Below the pieces are notes generated by a model. The model worked only from the letters and a program-made list of their open reading frames with translations, was not told where the DNA came from and searched no databases. This document shows positions 41,123 to 50,620 of a stretch of DNA of 64,000 nucleotides, piece by piece; position 1 is the first letter of the stretch, and each line of letters opens with the position of its first letter. The position numbers were made by a program, and so were the translations under genes. Origin of the DNA: Pseudomonas sp. PDM05 (GTDB lineage Bacteria; Pseudomonadota; Gammaproteobacteria; Pseudomonadales; Pseudomonadaceae); contig NZ_JACVAC010000008.1 in the NCBI RefSeq assembly GCF_014851685.1, forward strand, positions 124,001 to 188,000, given 5' to 3'.

Positions 41123-42403
41123 TCAGGACTTGACCTGGCTCAGCTCAACATGAAAGCGGCAGCCGTTGGGTTCCATGGTGCTCAAGCTGACGCTCCAGCC
41201 CTGGTTCTCACAGATCCGTTGCACCAGCGACAAGCCCAGGCCGAGGCCTTCGCCGCGCTTCTCGCTGCCACGCACGAAGGGCTCGAACATGGCTTCGCGT
41301 TTGTCTTCCGGGATACCGACGCCCGAGTCTTCCACCACGAAGCCTTCGGGCTCCAGCGTCAGGCGGATAAAGCCGTGCTCGGTGTAGTGCAAGGCATTGC
41401 GCAGCAGGTTGCCCATCACCGCGTGCAGGAAGGTCGCGTTGTAGCGGGTATCCAGCGGGTTGCCCGGTTGGTAGATCAACTCCAGGCCCTTGCACTCGAT
41501 AGGTTCGCGCCAGAGGCCGAGCAAGTCGTCGGCCACCTGTTTGAGGGTCACCCGAGGCGACATGCTGCCATCGTCATGCTGGGCCCGGGCCAGCATCAGG
41601 AAGGTCTGCACCAGTTCGCGCATTTCCGCGCAGGCGCGAGCGATCCGCTCCACCTGGTTACGCCCACGCTGGTCGATGGCGGGGTTTTCCAGCAGCAATT
41701 CACAGGAGCTGGCCAGCACCATCAGCGGCGTGCGCAATTCGTGACTGACATCGCTGGTAAACAACTGCTCGCGAGACAACGCCTGCCGCAAACGCCCCAG
41801 CGTGGCATCGAACGCCACGGCCAGTTCGCCCACTTCATCGGCCGCGTAGTCCGGCGCCAGGGGCGGTGCAAGGCCCAGCAACTGGTCGCGATGACGCACC
41901 TGGCGGGCCAGACGCACCACCGGCGCCATCACTTTGCGCGCCAGCACCCAGCCGAGGAATACCGCCAGGGCCAGGCTGAGCACAAAGCCCACCAACACGA
42001 CGGCAAACAGTACGCGCTCACGCTCTTCGAAATCGCTTTGATCCTGCAGCAATACGTAGCGCCGACCGTCCACCACTTCGACCATGGCGTGGTACGACAG
42101 CGACTCACGGAACACTTCATGGAAGCCGGGCTCAAGGTGACGCAGATCCTTGGGCAGGTCGAAATCACCGGGGCCGCCGCTGAAATAAAACAGCTGGTCC
42201 GGCTCGGGGCGGTGGTTCCAGTCCTCGACGCTGTCCATCAGCAGCAGACGTTGCAAGTCACCGCCGAGGCCCGCCGAGATCAATTTCTCTTCCACCAGGT
42301 GCACGGTCGCAACGATGCCCATGGCGAAGGCCCCCGCGACCAACGCGCTCATCAAGGCAAAGGCGATGATGATCCGTTGGGCAAGGCTTTGCTTAAACTC
42401 CAT
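41123..42403 (-). CDS. colS: Sensor histidine kinase ColS
   Basis: This 426-residue kinase has two TM helices around a ~95-residue periplasmic domain, a HAMP segment, the H-box FTSDVSHELRTP (His ~221) and ATPase motifs NLLRNALHY and GLGLGLSLVQRIC. When numbered from MEFKQSL, the periplasmic residues His35, Glu38, Asp57, Glu96, His105, Glu126 and Glu129 fall where I remember the P. putida ColS metal-sensing residues, including the E-x-x-E pair 126/129. This supports both the identity and the start. It overlaps colR by 11 bases. ColS responds to excess zinc or ferric iron and protects the membrane. Confidence 0.93.
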   Translation of the reverse strand: MEFKQSLAQRIIIAFALMSALVAGAFAMGIVATVHLVEEKLISAGLGGDLQRLLLMDSVEDWNHRPEPDQLFYFSGGPGDFDLPKDLRHLEPGFHEVFRESLSYHAMVEVVDGRRYVLLQDQSDFEERERVLFAVVLVGFVLSLALAVFLGWVLARKVMAPVVRLARQVRHRDQLLGLAPPLAPDYAADEVGELAVAFDATLGRLRQALSREQLFTSDVSHELRTPLMVLASSCELLLENPAIDQRGRNQVERIARACAEMRELVQTFLMLARAQHDDGSMSPRVTLKQVADDLLGLWREPIECKGLELIYQPGNPLDTRYNATFLHAVMGNLLRNALHYTEHGFIRLTLEPEGFVVEDSGVGIPEDKREAMFEPFVRGSEKRGEGLGLGLSLVQRICENQGWSVSLSTMEPNGCRFHVELSQVKS

Positions 42404-43076
42404 CACGCCCCTCGGCCAGGCGATAACCGACACCGTGCACCGTTTGCAGCAATGGCTTGGCGAACGGTTTATCGATTACTTGGCGCAATTGGTGGACGTG
42501 GCTACGCAGGCTGTCGCTATCAGGGCAGTCATCACCCCACAGGGCTTCTTCAAGGATTTCGCGGCGCAGTACATGCGGGCTTTTTTGCATCAGCACCGCC
42601 AGCAGCTTCAGGCCGACCGGGTTGAGCTTGAGCAGGCGCCCTTCGCGGGTGACTTCCAGGGTGTCGAGATCGTAATGCAGGTCGGCCACTTGCAGGGCAC
42701 GCCGCCCGCCACCCTGGGCGCGGCGCAGTACGGCTTCGATGCGCGCGGCCAACTCCGACAGGGCAAAGGGTTTGAGCAAGTAGTCATCGGCGCCGGACTT
42801 GAAGCCCTGCAGCCGGTCATCCAGTTGGTCGCGCGCGGTGAGCATGATCACTGGCGTGTCGCGACGGGCGTCTTCGCGCAGGCGTTTGCACAGGGTGTAG
42901 CCATCGATACCGGGCAGCATGATGTCGAGCACGATCAGGTCGTAATGCTCGGTGGCGGCCAGGTGCAGGCCCGACAAGCCGTCCTGCGCACAGTCAACGG
43001 TATAGCCTTTGAGCCCCAGGTAATCGGCCAGGTTGGCCAGAATATCGCGGTTGTCTTCAACCAATAGAATTCGCAT
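42393..43076 (-). CDS. colR: Response regulator ColR
   Basis: This 227-residue OmpR-type regulator has the receiver acidic pair VEDN, phospho-acceptor Asp 51 in LIVLDIMLPG, Lys in LLKPFALSEL and a winged helix with RSHVHQLRQVIDKPFAKPLLQTVHGVGYRL. It is paired with colS by gene overlap. ColR controls LPS and membrane-modification genes in fluorescent pseudomonads. It is divergent from an LTA-synthase-type gene that has a ColR-like motif ahead of it. Confidence 0.93.
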   Translation of the reverse strand: MRILLVEDNRDILANLADYLGLKGYTVDCAQDGLSGLHLAATEHYDLIVLDIMLPGIDGYTLCKRLREDARRDTPVIMLTARDQLDDRLQGFKSGADDYLLKPFALSELAARIEAVLRRAQGGGRRALQVADLHYDLDTLEVTREGRLLKLNPVGLKLLAVLMQKSPHVLRREILEEALWGDDCPDSDSLRSHVHQLRQVIDKPFAKPLLQTVHGVGYRLAEGRDGV

Positions 43077-43201
43077 GGGCAGTGTCTCCGTACGCGGTAA
43101 CGGCCGTGTTGGCTCGCGCAGCTTAAGGCCAAGTGTGGTTCAGGGATAGACCTGAAAGACCGGTCGATAAAGGATTTCAACTGATTTAACCTTACAACGA
43201 G

Positions 43202-43209
43202 TTTTTCAC
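43202..43209 (+). promoter_or_regulatory. Candidate ColR box ahead of the LTA-synthase-type gene
   Basis: The 15-base window 43195-43209, AACGAGTTTTTCAC with one preceding C, fits the remembered ColR consensus YYNASNNYTTTTCAC at all but two positions. A second TTCACAAAC lies just downstream at 43216-43224, and the same nonamer occurs in the methyltransferase leader. The position is 69 bases before the start codon. Confidence 0.45.
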
Positions 43210-43277
43210 TATAGCTTCACAAACTGACTACAGTGTCAGCACGAAGATCGCCGCCCATCGATATAAGGAATTTGGAC

Positions 43278-45227
43278 ATGGGGTTTCTCAAAACCGCGCC
43301 TATGCGCTATTTGCTGCTTGTAACCGGGGCCTGGCTCCTGGTTTTCCTGCTCACGCGTGGCGTGTTGCTCATCACTCACCTCGATGAAGTCAGCGGCAAC
43401 CTGCTGCCGGTGTTTGGTGTGGGCCTGCTGTACGACCTGGGTTTCCTCGCCTACGCCGCCCTGCCGCTGGGCCTGTATCTGCTGCTCTGCCCGCCTGCGC
43501 TGTGGCGCCGCCGTGGCCATCGCTGGTTCCTGCAAGCGGTGCTCAGCGTCAGCCTGTTCGCGATGCTGTTTACCTCGGTGGCCGAGTGGCTGTTCTGGGA
43601 TGAATTCGGCGTGCGCTTCAACTTTATTGCCGTCGATTACCTGGTGTATTCCGACGAGGTCTTGAACAACCTGCTGGAGTCCTACCCGATCGGCAAACTG
43701 CTCAGCCTGCTGGCGATGCTCGCGATTGTGTTGAGCCTGGTCCTGCGCAAGCCGTTCAACGCGGCGATGAACGCGCCGCTGCCGCCACTGCGTGGGCGCC
43801 TGGTGACTGCGTTGAGCCTGCTGGTCATCACGGGCCTGAGCCTGCAATTGATCAGCCAGGACAGCCCGCGCACCCAAGGCGGCAATGCCTACAACAACGA
43901 ACTGGCCAGCAACGGCCCGTATCAGTTTTTCGCCGCCTTCCGCAACAACGAGCTGGACTACCCGCAGTTCTACAAAACACTGCCGGCAGATGTAGTCGCC
44001 CAGCAATTGCGGGCCGAACTCAGCGAGCCCAATGCACGCTTCATCGGCAAAGACCCGCTGGATATTCGCCGCGCCATCGACAACCCCGGCACGCTGCGCA
44101 AACCCAACATCGTGCTGGTGACCATCGAAAGCTTCAGCGCCAAGTACATGGGCAGCAACGGCGATGAACGCAACCTGACGCCCAACCTCGACGCCCTGCG
44201 CAAGCAAAGCCTGTACTTCAACAACTTCTACGCCACCGGCACTCGCACCGACCGCGGCCTGGAAGCGATCACCCTGGCGATCCCTCCGACGCCCGGCCGC
44301 TCGATCGTCAAGCGCATTGGCCGCGAAAGCGGTTTCGCCAGCCTCGGCCAGCAACTCAGTGCCATTGGCTACGACAGCGTGTTCGTCTATGGCGGGCGCG
44401 GTTACTTCGACAACATGAACGCGTTTTTCAGCGGCAACGGTTATCGGGTAGTGGACCAGAGCAGCGTGCCGGAAGCGGAAATCTCGTTTAAAAACGCCTG
44501 GGGCATGGCCGACGAAGATCTCTACAAACAAACCCTGAAACTGGCCGATGCCGACTACGCCAGGCAGCAACCGTTCTTGCTGCAACTGATGACCACCTCC
44601 AACCACCGCCCCTACACCTACCCGGACGGGCGCATCGACATCAAGTCCGGCAACGGTCGTGACGGCGCAGTGAAATACACCGACCACGCCATCGGCGAAT
44701 TCCTGCAGGCGGCGCGCCAGAAACCCTGGTTCGATAACACGATCTTCGTGTTCGTCGCCGACCACACCGCCGGCAGCGCGGGCAAGGAAGACCTGCCCAT
44801 CACCAACTACCAGATTCCGCTGTTCGTCTATGCACCCAAGCTGATCGACCCTCGGGAGTCCGCGCAACTGGCCAGCCAGATCGACCTTGCGCCGACGTTG
44901 TTGGGGTTGATCAACCTGAGCTACGAATCGACCTTCTTTGGCCGCAACCTGTTGCAGGACAACCCACTGCCACCGCGCGTGGTGGTCGGCAACTATCAGC
45001 ACCTGGGCTTGTTTGACGGTAAGGACCTGGCGATCCTCAGCCCACGCCAGGGCTTGCGCCGCCACGACCAGGCCCTGGGTGAGAGCCAGGAGTCGCGGGT
45101 GGGCAGCGATGATCCGTTGATCCAGCGAGCGATCACCTACTACCAGGCAGCCAGTTATGGGTTCAAGCAGCAGTTGTTGAGCTGGAAGGGCCCCAAGGAT
45201 GCGACCCCGCAGTTGAGCGAACGCTAA
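43278..45227 (+). CDS. LTA synthase family membrane sulfatase
   Basis: This 649-residue protein has five N-terminal TM helices in the first ~215 residues and a large periplasmic alkaline-phosphatase/sulfatase domain. The domain starts PNIVLVTIESFSAKYMG and has the likely nucleophile Thr in YATGTRTDRGLEAI, then FVYGGRGYFDNM and FVFVADHTAG. LtaS-like enzymes transfer phosphoglycerol from phosphatidylglycerol; related Gram-negative enzymes modify periplasmic glucans or lipids. Gram-negative pseudomonads have no lipoteichoic acid, so a glucan or LPS acceptor is more likely. AAGGA precedes the start at MGFLKTAP. It is divergent from colR. Confidence 0.9.
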   Translation: MGFLKTAPMRYLLLVTGAWLLVFLLTRGVLLITHLDEVSGNLLPVFGVGLLYDLGFLAYAALPLGLYLLLCPPALWRRRGHRWFLQAVLSVSLFAMLFTSVAEWLFWDEFGVRFNFIAVDYLVYSDEVLNNLLESYPIGKLLSLLAMLAIVLSLVLRKPFNAAMNAPLPPLRGRLVTALSLLVITGLSLQLISQDSPRTQGGNAYNNELASNGPYQFFAAFRNNELDYPQFYKTLPADVVAQQLRAELSEPNARFIGKDPLDIRRAIDNPGTLRKPNIVLVTIESFSAKYMGSNGDERNLTPNLDALRKQSLYFNNFYATGTRTDRGLEAITLAIPPTPGRSIVKRIGRESGFASLGQQLSAIGYDSVFVYGGRGYFDNMNAFFSGNGYRVVDQSSVPEAEISFKNAWGMADEDLYKQTLKLADADYARQQPFLLQLMTTSNHRPYTYPDGRIDIKSGNGRDGAVKYTDHAIGEFLQAARQKPWFDNTIFVFVADHTAGSAGKEDLPITNYQIPLFVYAPKLIDPRESAQLASQIDLAPTLLGLINLSYESTFFGRNLLQDNPLPPRVVVGNYQHLGLFDGKDLAILSPRQGLRRHDQALGESQESRVGSDDPLIQRAITYYQAASYGFKQQLLSWKGPKDATPQLSER

Positions 45228-45236
45228 GGCTGGCTT

Positions 45237-45341
45237 GTGGGGGGGCTGGCTTGTGTGGGAGCTGGCTTGCCTGCGATAAAGGCAACTCGGTGTATCAGTA
45301 GATACCGAGGCGATGCTATCGCAGGCAAGCCAGCTCCCACA
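45237..45341. repeat. REPIN of the GTGGGAGCTGG subtype
   Basis: Arms of type GTGGGAGCTGGCTTGCCTGC, a co-varied version of the common REP (A-to-G and C-to-T changes on both sides), surround a ~45-base loop. A truncated head is attached on the left, GTGGGGGGGCTGGCTTG. It lies between the LTA-synthase-type gene and groEL. Confidence 0.9.
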
Positions 45342-45384
45342 GTTTGATGTGTGCATACAGTCTAGACACTGGCCACAAGCCACA

Positions 45385-45422
45385 AAAAAGCCCCGCCTGC
45401 ATCACTGCAGGCGGGGCTTTTT
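45385..45422. terminator. Bidirectional terminator after groEL
   Basis: AAAAAGCCCCGCCTGC and its inverse around ATCACT form a 16-base stem with A and T tracts at the ends. It serves groEL on the minus strand and can also serve the convergent LTA-synthase-type gene. Confidence 0.92.
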
Positions 45423-45443
45423 CAGTGCGGGGGTAAGGCTGGC

Positions 45444-47087
<1,644 letters not shown>

Positions 47088-47137
47088 GATCGATATTCCT
47101 TAAATACTTTGTAGTAACGGGAAAATGAGCGGGGAAA

Positions 47138-47434
47138 TCAGTCTTCCAGAACGGCGAGAATCTCGTTCTCAGCCATAACCAGCAGGTCTTCGCCGTCGAC
47201 TTTCACAGTGTTGCTGCCGGAGTAAGGACCGAATACAACCTTGTCACCGACTTTAACTGCCAGCGCACGAACATCACCGTTTTCCAGAGTCTTGCCTGGG
47301 CCTGCAGCGACGATCACACCGTGGTTGGCTTTTTCAGCAGCCGAACCTGGCAGAACGATACCGCCGGCGGTTTTCTTTTCTTCTTCGCTGCGCTTGATAA
47401 CGACGCGGTCGTGCAGAGGACGAAGCTTGCTCAT
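47138..47434 (-). CDS. groES: Co-chaperonin GroES
   Basis: The 98-residue protein (MSKLRPLHDRVVIKRSE) has the mobile loop KKTAGGIVLPGSAAEKAN and the C-terminal VDGEDLLVMAENEILAV. It caps the GroEL cage. One residue longer than many orthologues because of an extra Ser after Met. The SD GGAGAG precedes the ATG. It is first in the groESL operon, with a possible heat-shock promoter 140-170 bases upstream. Confidence 0.98.
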   Translation of the reverse strand: MSKLRPLHDRVVIKRSEEEKKTAGGIVLPGSAAEKANHGVIVAAGPGKTLENGDVRALAVKVGDKVVFGPYSGSNTVKVDGEDLLVMAENEILAVLED

Positions 47435-47574
47435 TGTCGATCTCTCCTAATTGTGTTTTTCATCGGCCGGTATCAGTACCGGCGGGTTGTATTCCGGCTG
47501 TGCCGGTCGCGTCTCGCCAAGCAAGACGCGGAAGTCTGTCTGGTGTTGCCACCAGAAACCTTGCGGTGACCGTT

Positions 47575-47602
47575 ACATAAGGGCGTACAAGCCGATTACA
47601 AG
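47575..47602 (-). promoter_or_regulatory. Candidate sigma-32 promoter of groESL
   Basis: On the minus strand CTTGTAA is followed after 12 bases by CCCTTATGT, close to the heat-shock pattern CTTGAAA-N11-16-CCCCATNT. It would give a leader of about 130 bases before groES. Confidence 0.5.
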
Positions 47603-47681
47603 GGGCCTCGGCGGAAATTTTTTACGTGTGCCGACGGCTGAAAGCAACACGGCACCCGAAGGTGCCGTGCCAAAGAAGCGG

Positions 47682-48158
47682 TTATTTGCTGTCGCGATGT
47701 TCGAACTCGCCTTCGATCACATCCCCTTCACGCCCCAGCGGTTGGCGCGGGGCCGGGCCGCCACGGGGTTGCAGGTCGTCGGCGAAAGCCCGCTGGCGCA
47801 GCGCTGCCTCTTCGGCGCGCTGGCGCATCTTGCCGGCAAGCAACTTGCGCGAGAACGGCAACAGCAACACCAGGCCAACGACGTCGCTGACGAAACCCGG
47901 CAGGATCAACAAGCCGCCGGCCAGGGCCATCATCAGGCCTTCAAGCATGGTCTGGGCTGGCAGCTCGCCACGGTTCAAGCTCTCACGGGCACGCAGCGCA
48001 GTGGCCAGGCCGGCGACGCGCAGCACCAGCACGCCAAGCATCGAGCCGAGAATGATCAGCAGCAGCGCCGGGAAAAACCCGATGGCTCCGCTGACCTGAA
48101 CGAAGACGAACAGCTCCAACACTGGAAATAGCAGAAAGAGCAATAAAAAAGGGCGCAT
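47682..48158 (-). CDS. fxsA: FxsA family cytoplasmic membrane protein
   Basis: This ~158-residue protein starts MRPFLLLFLLFPVLELFVFVQVSG and has three to four TM segments, including LLLIILGSMLGVLVLRVAG and MALAGGLLILPGFVSDVVGLVLLLP, the FxsA signature. A polar tail rich in R, P and E follows. In E. coli FxsA relieves exclusion of phage T7 by F plasmids; the chromosomal role is unclear. I start it at the ATG with GAGG nine bases before it, 15 bases inside the longest frame. Location beside groES is conserved in pseudomonads (PA4387 by memory). Confidence 0.9.
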   Translation of the reverse strand: MRPFLLLFLLFPVLELFVFVQVSGAIGFFPALLLIILGSMLGVLVLRVAGLATALRARESLNRGELPAQTMLEGLMMALAGGLLILPGFVSDVVGLVLLLPFSRKLLAGKMRQRAEEAALRQRAFADDLQPRGGPAPRQPLGREGDVIEGEFEHRDSK

Positions 48159-48224
48159 CAAATGGTTCCTCAACGCAAGAATGCCTTGCTAGTCCACCTT
48201 AGATGACGTCGCCGTTTCGTGAAT

Positions 48225-48956
48225 TCAAGCGCTGGCCACTGTTTTTTTCGGCCAGACCTCGGCGTGAGCCAATGAAACCAAGGCTTCGCGCACTTGTGTC
48301 GGCGTATTGCAAGACTCCGCGAAGGGCAACCAATGCAACGACTGGCCGATACGCAGGTGCATGCCTTCGCTGTCGATGCCGGCCAGTTGCGCAGGTTCGG
48401 AGGTAGGCAAGCCGGCCAAGGCGACATAGTGGGCGATGGCCTTGGCGTGGTCGCTGTTCATGTGCTCGATCATGCTGCGCTCGGCCTTGCCGGCGAACGG
48501 GTTGGCCAGGGTGAGTTGATCAACCCAATGAATCGCGCCAAATCCGCCGATGTAGCGATGACGCACGGGCTTGAGCACCCAGAAGTCGAAGTCGTGAGCC
48601 TTGTGGTAGTTGGCCGAGTCGGGAAAGTAACGGTAATAACGCTCTGCCGCCGCTTCGATCGCCGCCGGGTCGTCGATCTTTTCGGCCTCGGCCAGGTAGG
48701 TCAGGCGCCCCACTGCTTGCACGTCGTCCGCCTCGCGCTCGCCGACCAGCAGCGAGCACTTGGGGTCTTTTTGCAGGTTATGAGTGTGCTGGGCAATGCG
48801 GCTGATCAGGATCAGCGGGCGGCCCTGCTCGTCCAGGCAGTACGGCACCACGGAGCCGAAGGGAAAACCGGGCATGGCCTTCGATTGTGTGGCGAGAGCC
48901 CCACGGTATTCCTTGAGCAACAGCTCTCGGGCGTTCTTGGCAACCTGTGCGCTCAA
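48225..48956 (-). CDS. HugZ family heme-utilisation/PNPOx-like protein, TTG start
   Basis: This 243-residue protein joins a pyridoxamine-phosphate-oxidase-like split barrel (ATQSKAMPGFPFGSVVPYCLDEQGRPLILIS, then HTHNLQKDPKCSLLVGE) to a C-terminal DUF2470 domain (MIEHMNSDHAKAIAHYVALAG). The HugZ class binds or degrades heme with the second domain; many members are unproven. I place the start at a TTG at 48956, since GAGGAG lies exactly 7 bases before it. An ATG 12 codons upstream has no ribosome binding site. It is likely the PA4388 equivalent. Confidence 0.85.
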   Translation of the reverse strand: MSAQVAKNARELLLKEYRGALATQSKAMPGFPFGSVVPYCLDEQGRPLILISRIAQHTHNLQKDPKCSLLVGEREADDVQAVGRLTYLAEAEKIDDPAAIEAAAERYYRYFPDSANYHKAHDFDFWVLKPVRHRYIGGFGAIHWVDQLTLANPFAGKAERSMIEHMNSDHAKAIAHYVALAGLPTSEPAQLAGIDSEGMHLRIGQSLHWLPFAESCNTPTQVREALVSLAHAEVWPKKTVASA

Positions 48957-49062
48957 CGTATGACTCCTCGGGTATTCAGCCGCCCATGGCATATGGGAAT
49001 GGATCTCAACACAAGGTAATCAATATCGGCGAAGGTTGCCAAGCGGGTTTTGTGCAGCCTTA

Positions 49063-50070
49063 TTACCAGGCCACGCCGAAGCCGGCGGTATAGCGGGTCT
49101 TGCTCAGGCTGCTGTCGGAGTCGCCGCTGATGATGTCGCGCTCGGCCTTGAGGTTGAGGGACGCCCATTCGGTGACTTTGTAGCGCAGGCCCATTTCCGC
49201 ATCCAGGGAATAATCGATCGGCCCGTCGATCGGCTTGCCCAATTCGCCCATGGTGAAGAACTCGACGGTCTTGCCCACCAGGTAGCGGTTGTAGTTCCAC
49301 TTCATCGCTGCCGAGTAGAAATGGTCCTTGCCGCCCTCGGCATATTCATAATCGGTGCGGTTGATCAGCGAGCCGAGGGAGAACGCGCCCAGTTCATCAT
49401 CCCAGAACTGGTAGCCCGGGCCTGTACCGACGGTGCGCTGGCGGGACAGGTCTTCAACCTTGTCGCGCTTGTAGGTTAAACGGCCCTGCCAGAACCAGTG
49501 TTCGGTGAGGAAGCGGTCCAGGTCATATTCCAGCGCCCAGTTGTCGGTGGTGGTCACGTCGTCCTGGAACTCGCGGTTGTACTCGCCCTGCCCGGTGTGG
49601 CGCCATTGGCCATGCCGCGCGCTGGTCTTGAAGTCGATGTCGTAGTCATTGGTGTCTTTCTCGGCGCGCTTGTAGTCCAGCGCCAGGTCGACATTGCCCT
49701 TCCATACCAGGTCTTCGATGACCGGCTTGGGCTTGATGATCTGCTGGATGCTGGCCAAATCGACCGTCTTCGGCGCCTCGCCGTTGGCCAGCACCACCTT
49801 GCCATCCTCTGCCGCCCTCAGGGACTTGGCCTTCTCGCCCGTGTAGGCATCCTGCTTGACCAGCAACTCCTGGTCGCTCTCCAGGGTCTTCACCTGCTTC
49901 CAGTCCACCGGGATGGCGCCTGCGTAGTCGGTCTGAATCAGCAGCTTGCCACCGTCGAAGACTTTGATCTTGCCGCTCAGGCGGTCACCGTTCTTCAACC
50001 AGACGGTGTCAGCCAGCAAGGGCGTGGAAGCACTGAAAACAGCAAGGCACAGCAGGGTTCTGGACAACAT
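49063..50070 (-). CDS. DUF481 outer-membrane beta-barrel protein
   Basis: A 335-residue protein with a cleavable signal (ending PLLADTVW), a short soluble N-terminal segment resembling an SH3-like repeat (VWLKNGDRLSGKIKVFDGGKLLIQTDYAG) and a C-terminal barrel of alternating polar and aromatic strands ending in F-G-V-A-W. The barrel part matches DUF481, the YdiY group of salt-induced outer-membrane proteins in E. coli. A terminal aromatic residue supports Bam-dependent assembly. Function is unknown; it stands alone on its strand. Confidence 0.87.
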   Translation of the reverse strand: MLSRTLLCLAVFSASTPLLADTVWLKNGDRLSGKIKVFDGGKLLIQTDYAGAIPVDWKQVKTLESDQELLVKQDAYTGEKAKSLRAAEDGKVVLANGEAPKTVDLASIQQIIKPKPVIEDLVWKGNVDLALDYKRAEKDTNDYDIDFKTSARHGQWRHTGQGEYNREFQDDVTTTDNWALEYDLDRFLTEHWFWQGRLTYKRDKVEDLSRQRTVGTGPGYQFWDDELGAFSLGSLINRTDYEYAEGGKDHFYSAAMKWNYNRYLVGKTVEFFTMGELGKPIDGPIDYSLDAEMGLRYKVTEWASLNLKAERDIISGDSDSSLSKTRYTAGFGVAW

Positions 50071-50223
50071 AAGCGGATTCGGAGCTCAGGATTGGCGAAA
50101 AGGGCGCGTTATCGTGTTAGATAGCTAGGACTGACTCAAGGATTTATATTGAGTTCAATTCTCATCGGCACGTTTACAGACGTTTCTTACAATAAGACCG
50201 ATGTTTTCAACGGATGCGCCACA

Positions 50224-50577
50224 GTGAATCAACCCGCCGATACGCCGCAAAGCCCTGCCGAAATGCGCCGTACCGCGCTATACCTGACGCTGGCCCAAGT
50301 GCCTGAAGGTTGCGTGGTGAGCTACGGTGAGCTGGCCCATCTGGCGGGTTTGGGCCGCGCCGCACGCTGGGTCGGACGCACCCTCAGCCAGTTGCCCGAA
50401 GACACGCGCCTGCCCTGGCATCGGGTGTTGGGTGCCGGCGGTCGGATAAGTCTGCCGGTGGGCAGCGCCTCGGGCGACGAACAACGTGCGCGTTTACGCA
50501 GCGAAGGTGTCAGTATCCTGAACAATCGCGTGGATATTCAGCGTCATGGCTGGCGCCCGGTAGAGCACAGCGGTTAG
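50224..50577 (+). CDS. Alkyltransferase-like protein (ATL, MGMT family)
   Basis: This 117-residue protein has the MGMT DNA-binding fold: VPEGCVVSYGELAHLAGLGRAARWVGRTL with the arginine finger region. The active-site motif, however, is P-W-H-R (Trp 65), where methyltransferases have P-C-H-R. ATL proteins bind O6-alkylguanine and pass the damage to nucleotide-excision repair without removing the alkyl group. The GTG at 50224 gives MNQPADTPQSPAEMRR; the frame upstream is open to a TTG at 50149 but looks non-coding. It precedes ampG by 43 bases. Confidence 0.88.
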   Translation: MNQPADTPQSPAEMRRTALYLTLAQVPEGCVVSYGELAHLAGLGRAARWVGRTLSQLPEDTRLPWHRVLGAGGRISLPVGSASGDEQRARLRSEGVSILNNRVDIQRHGWRPVEHSG

Positions 50578-50620
50578 AGTGCGCGCTTTGTTTCCGCAAA
50601 CCTGAGGCAGACTCCAGCCC

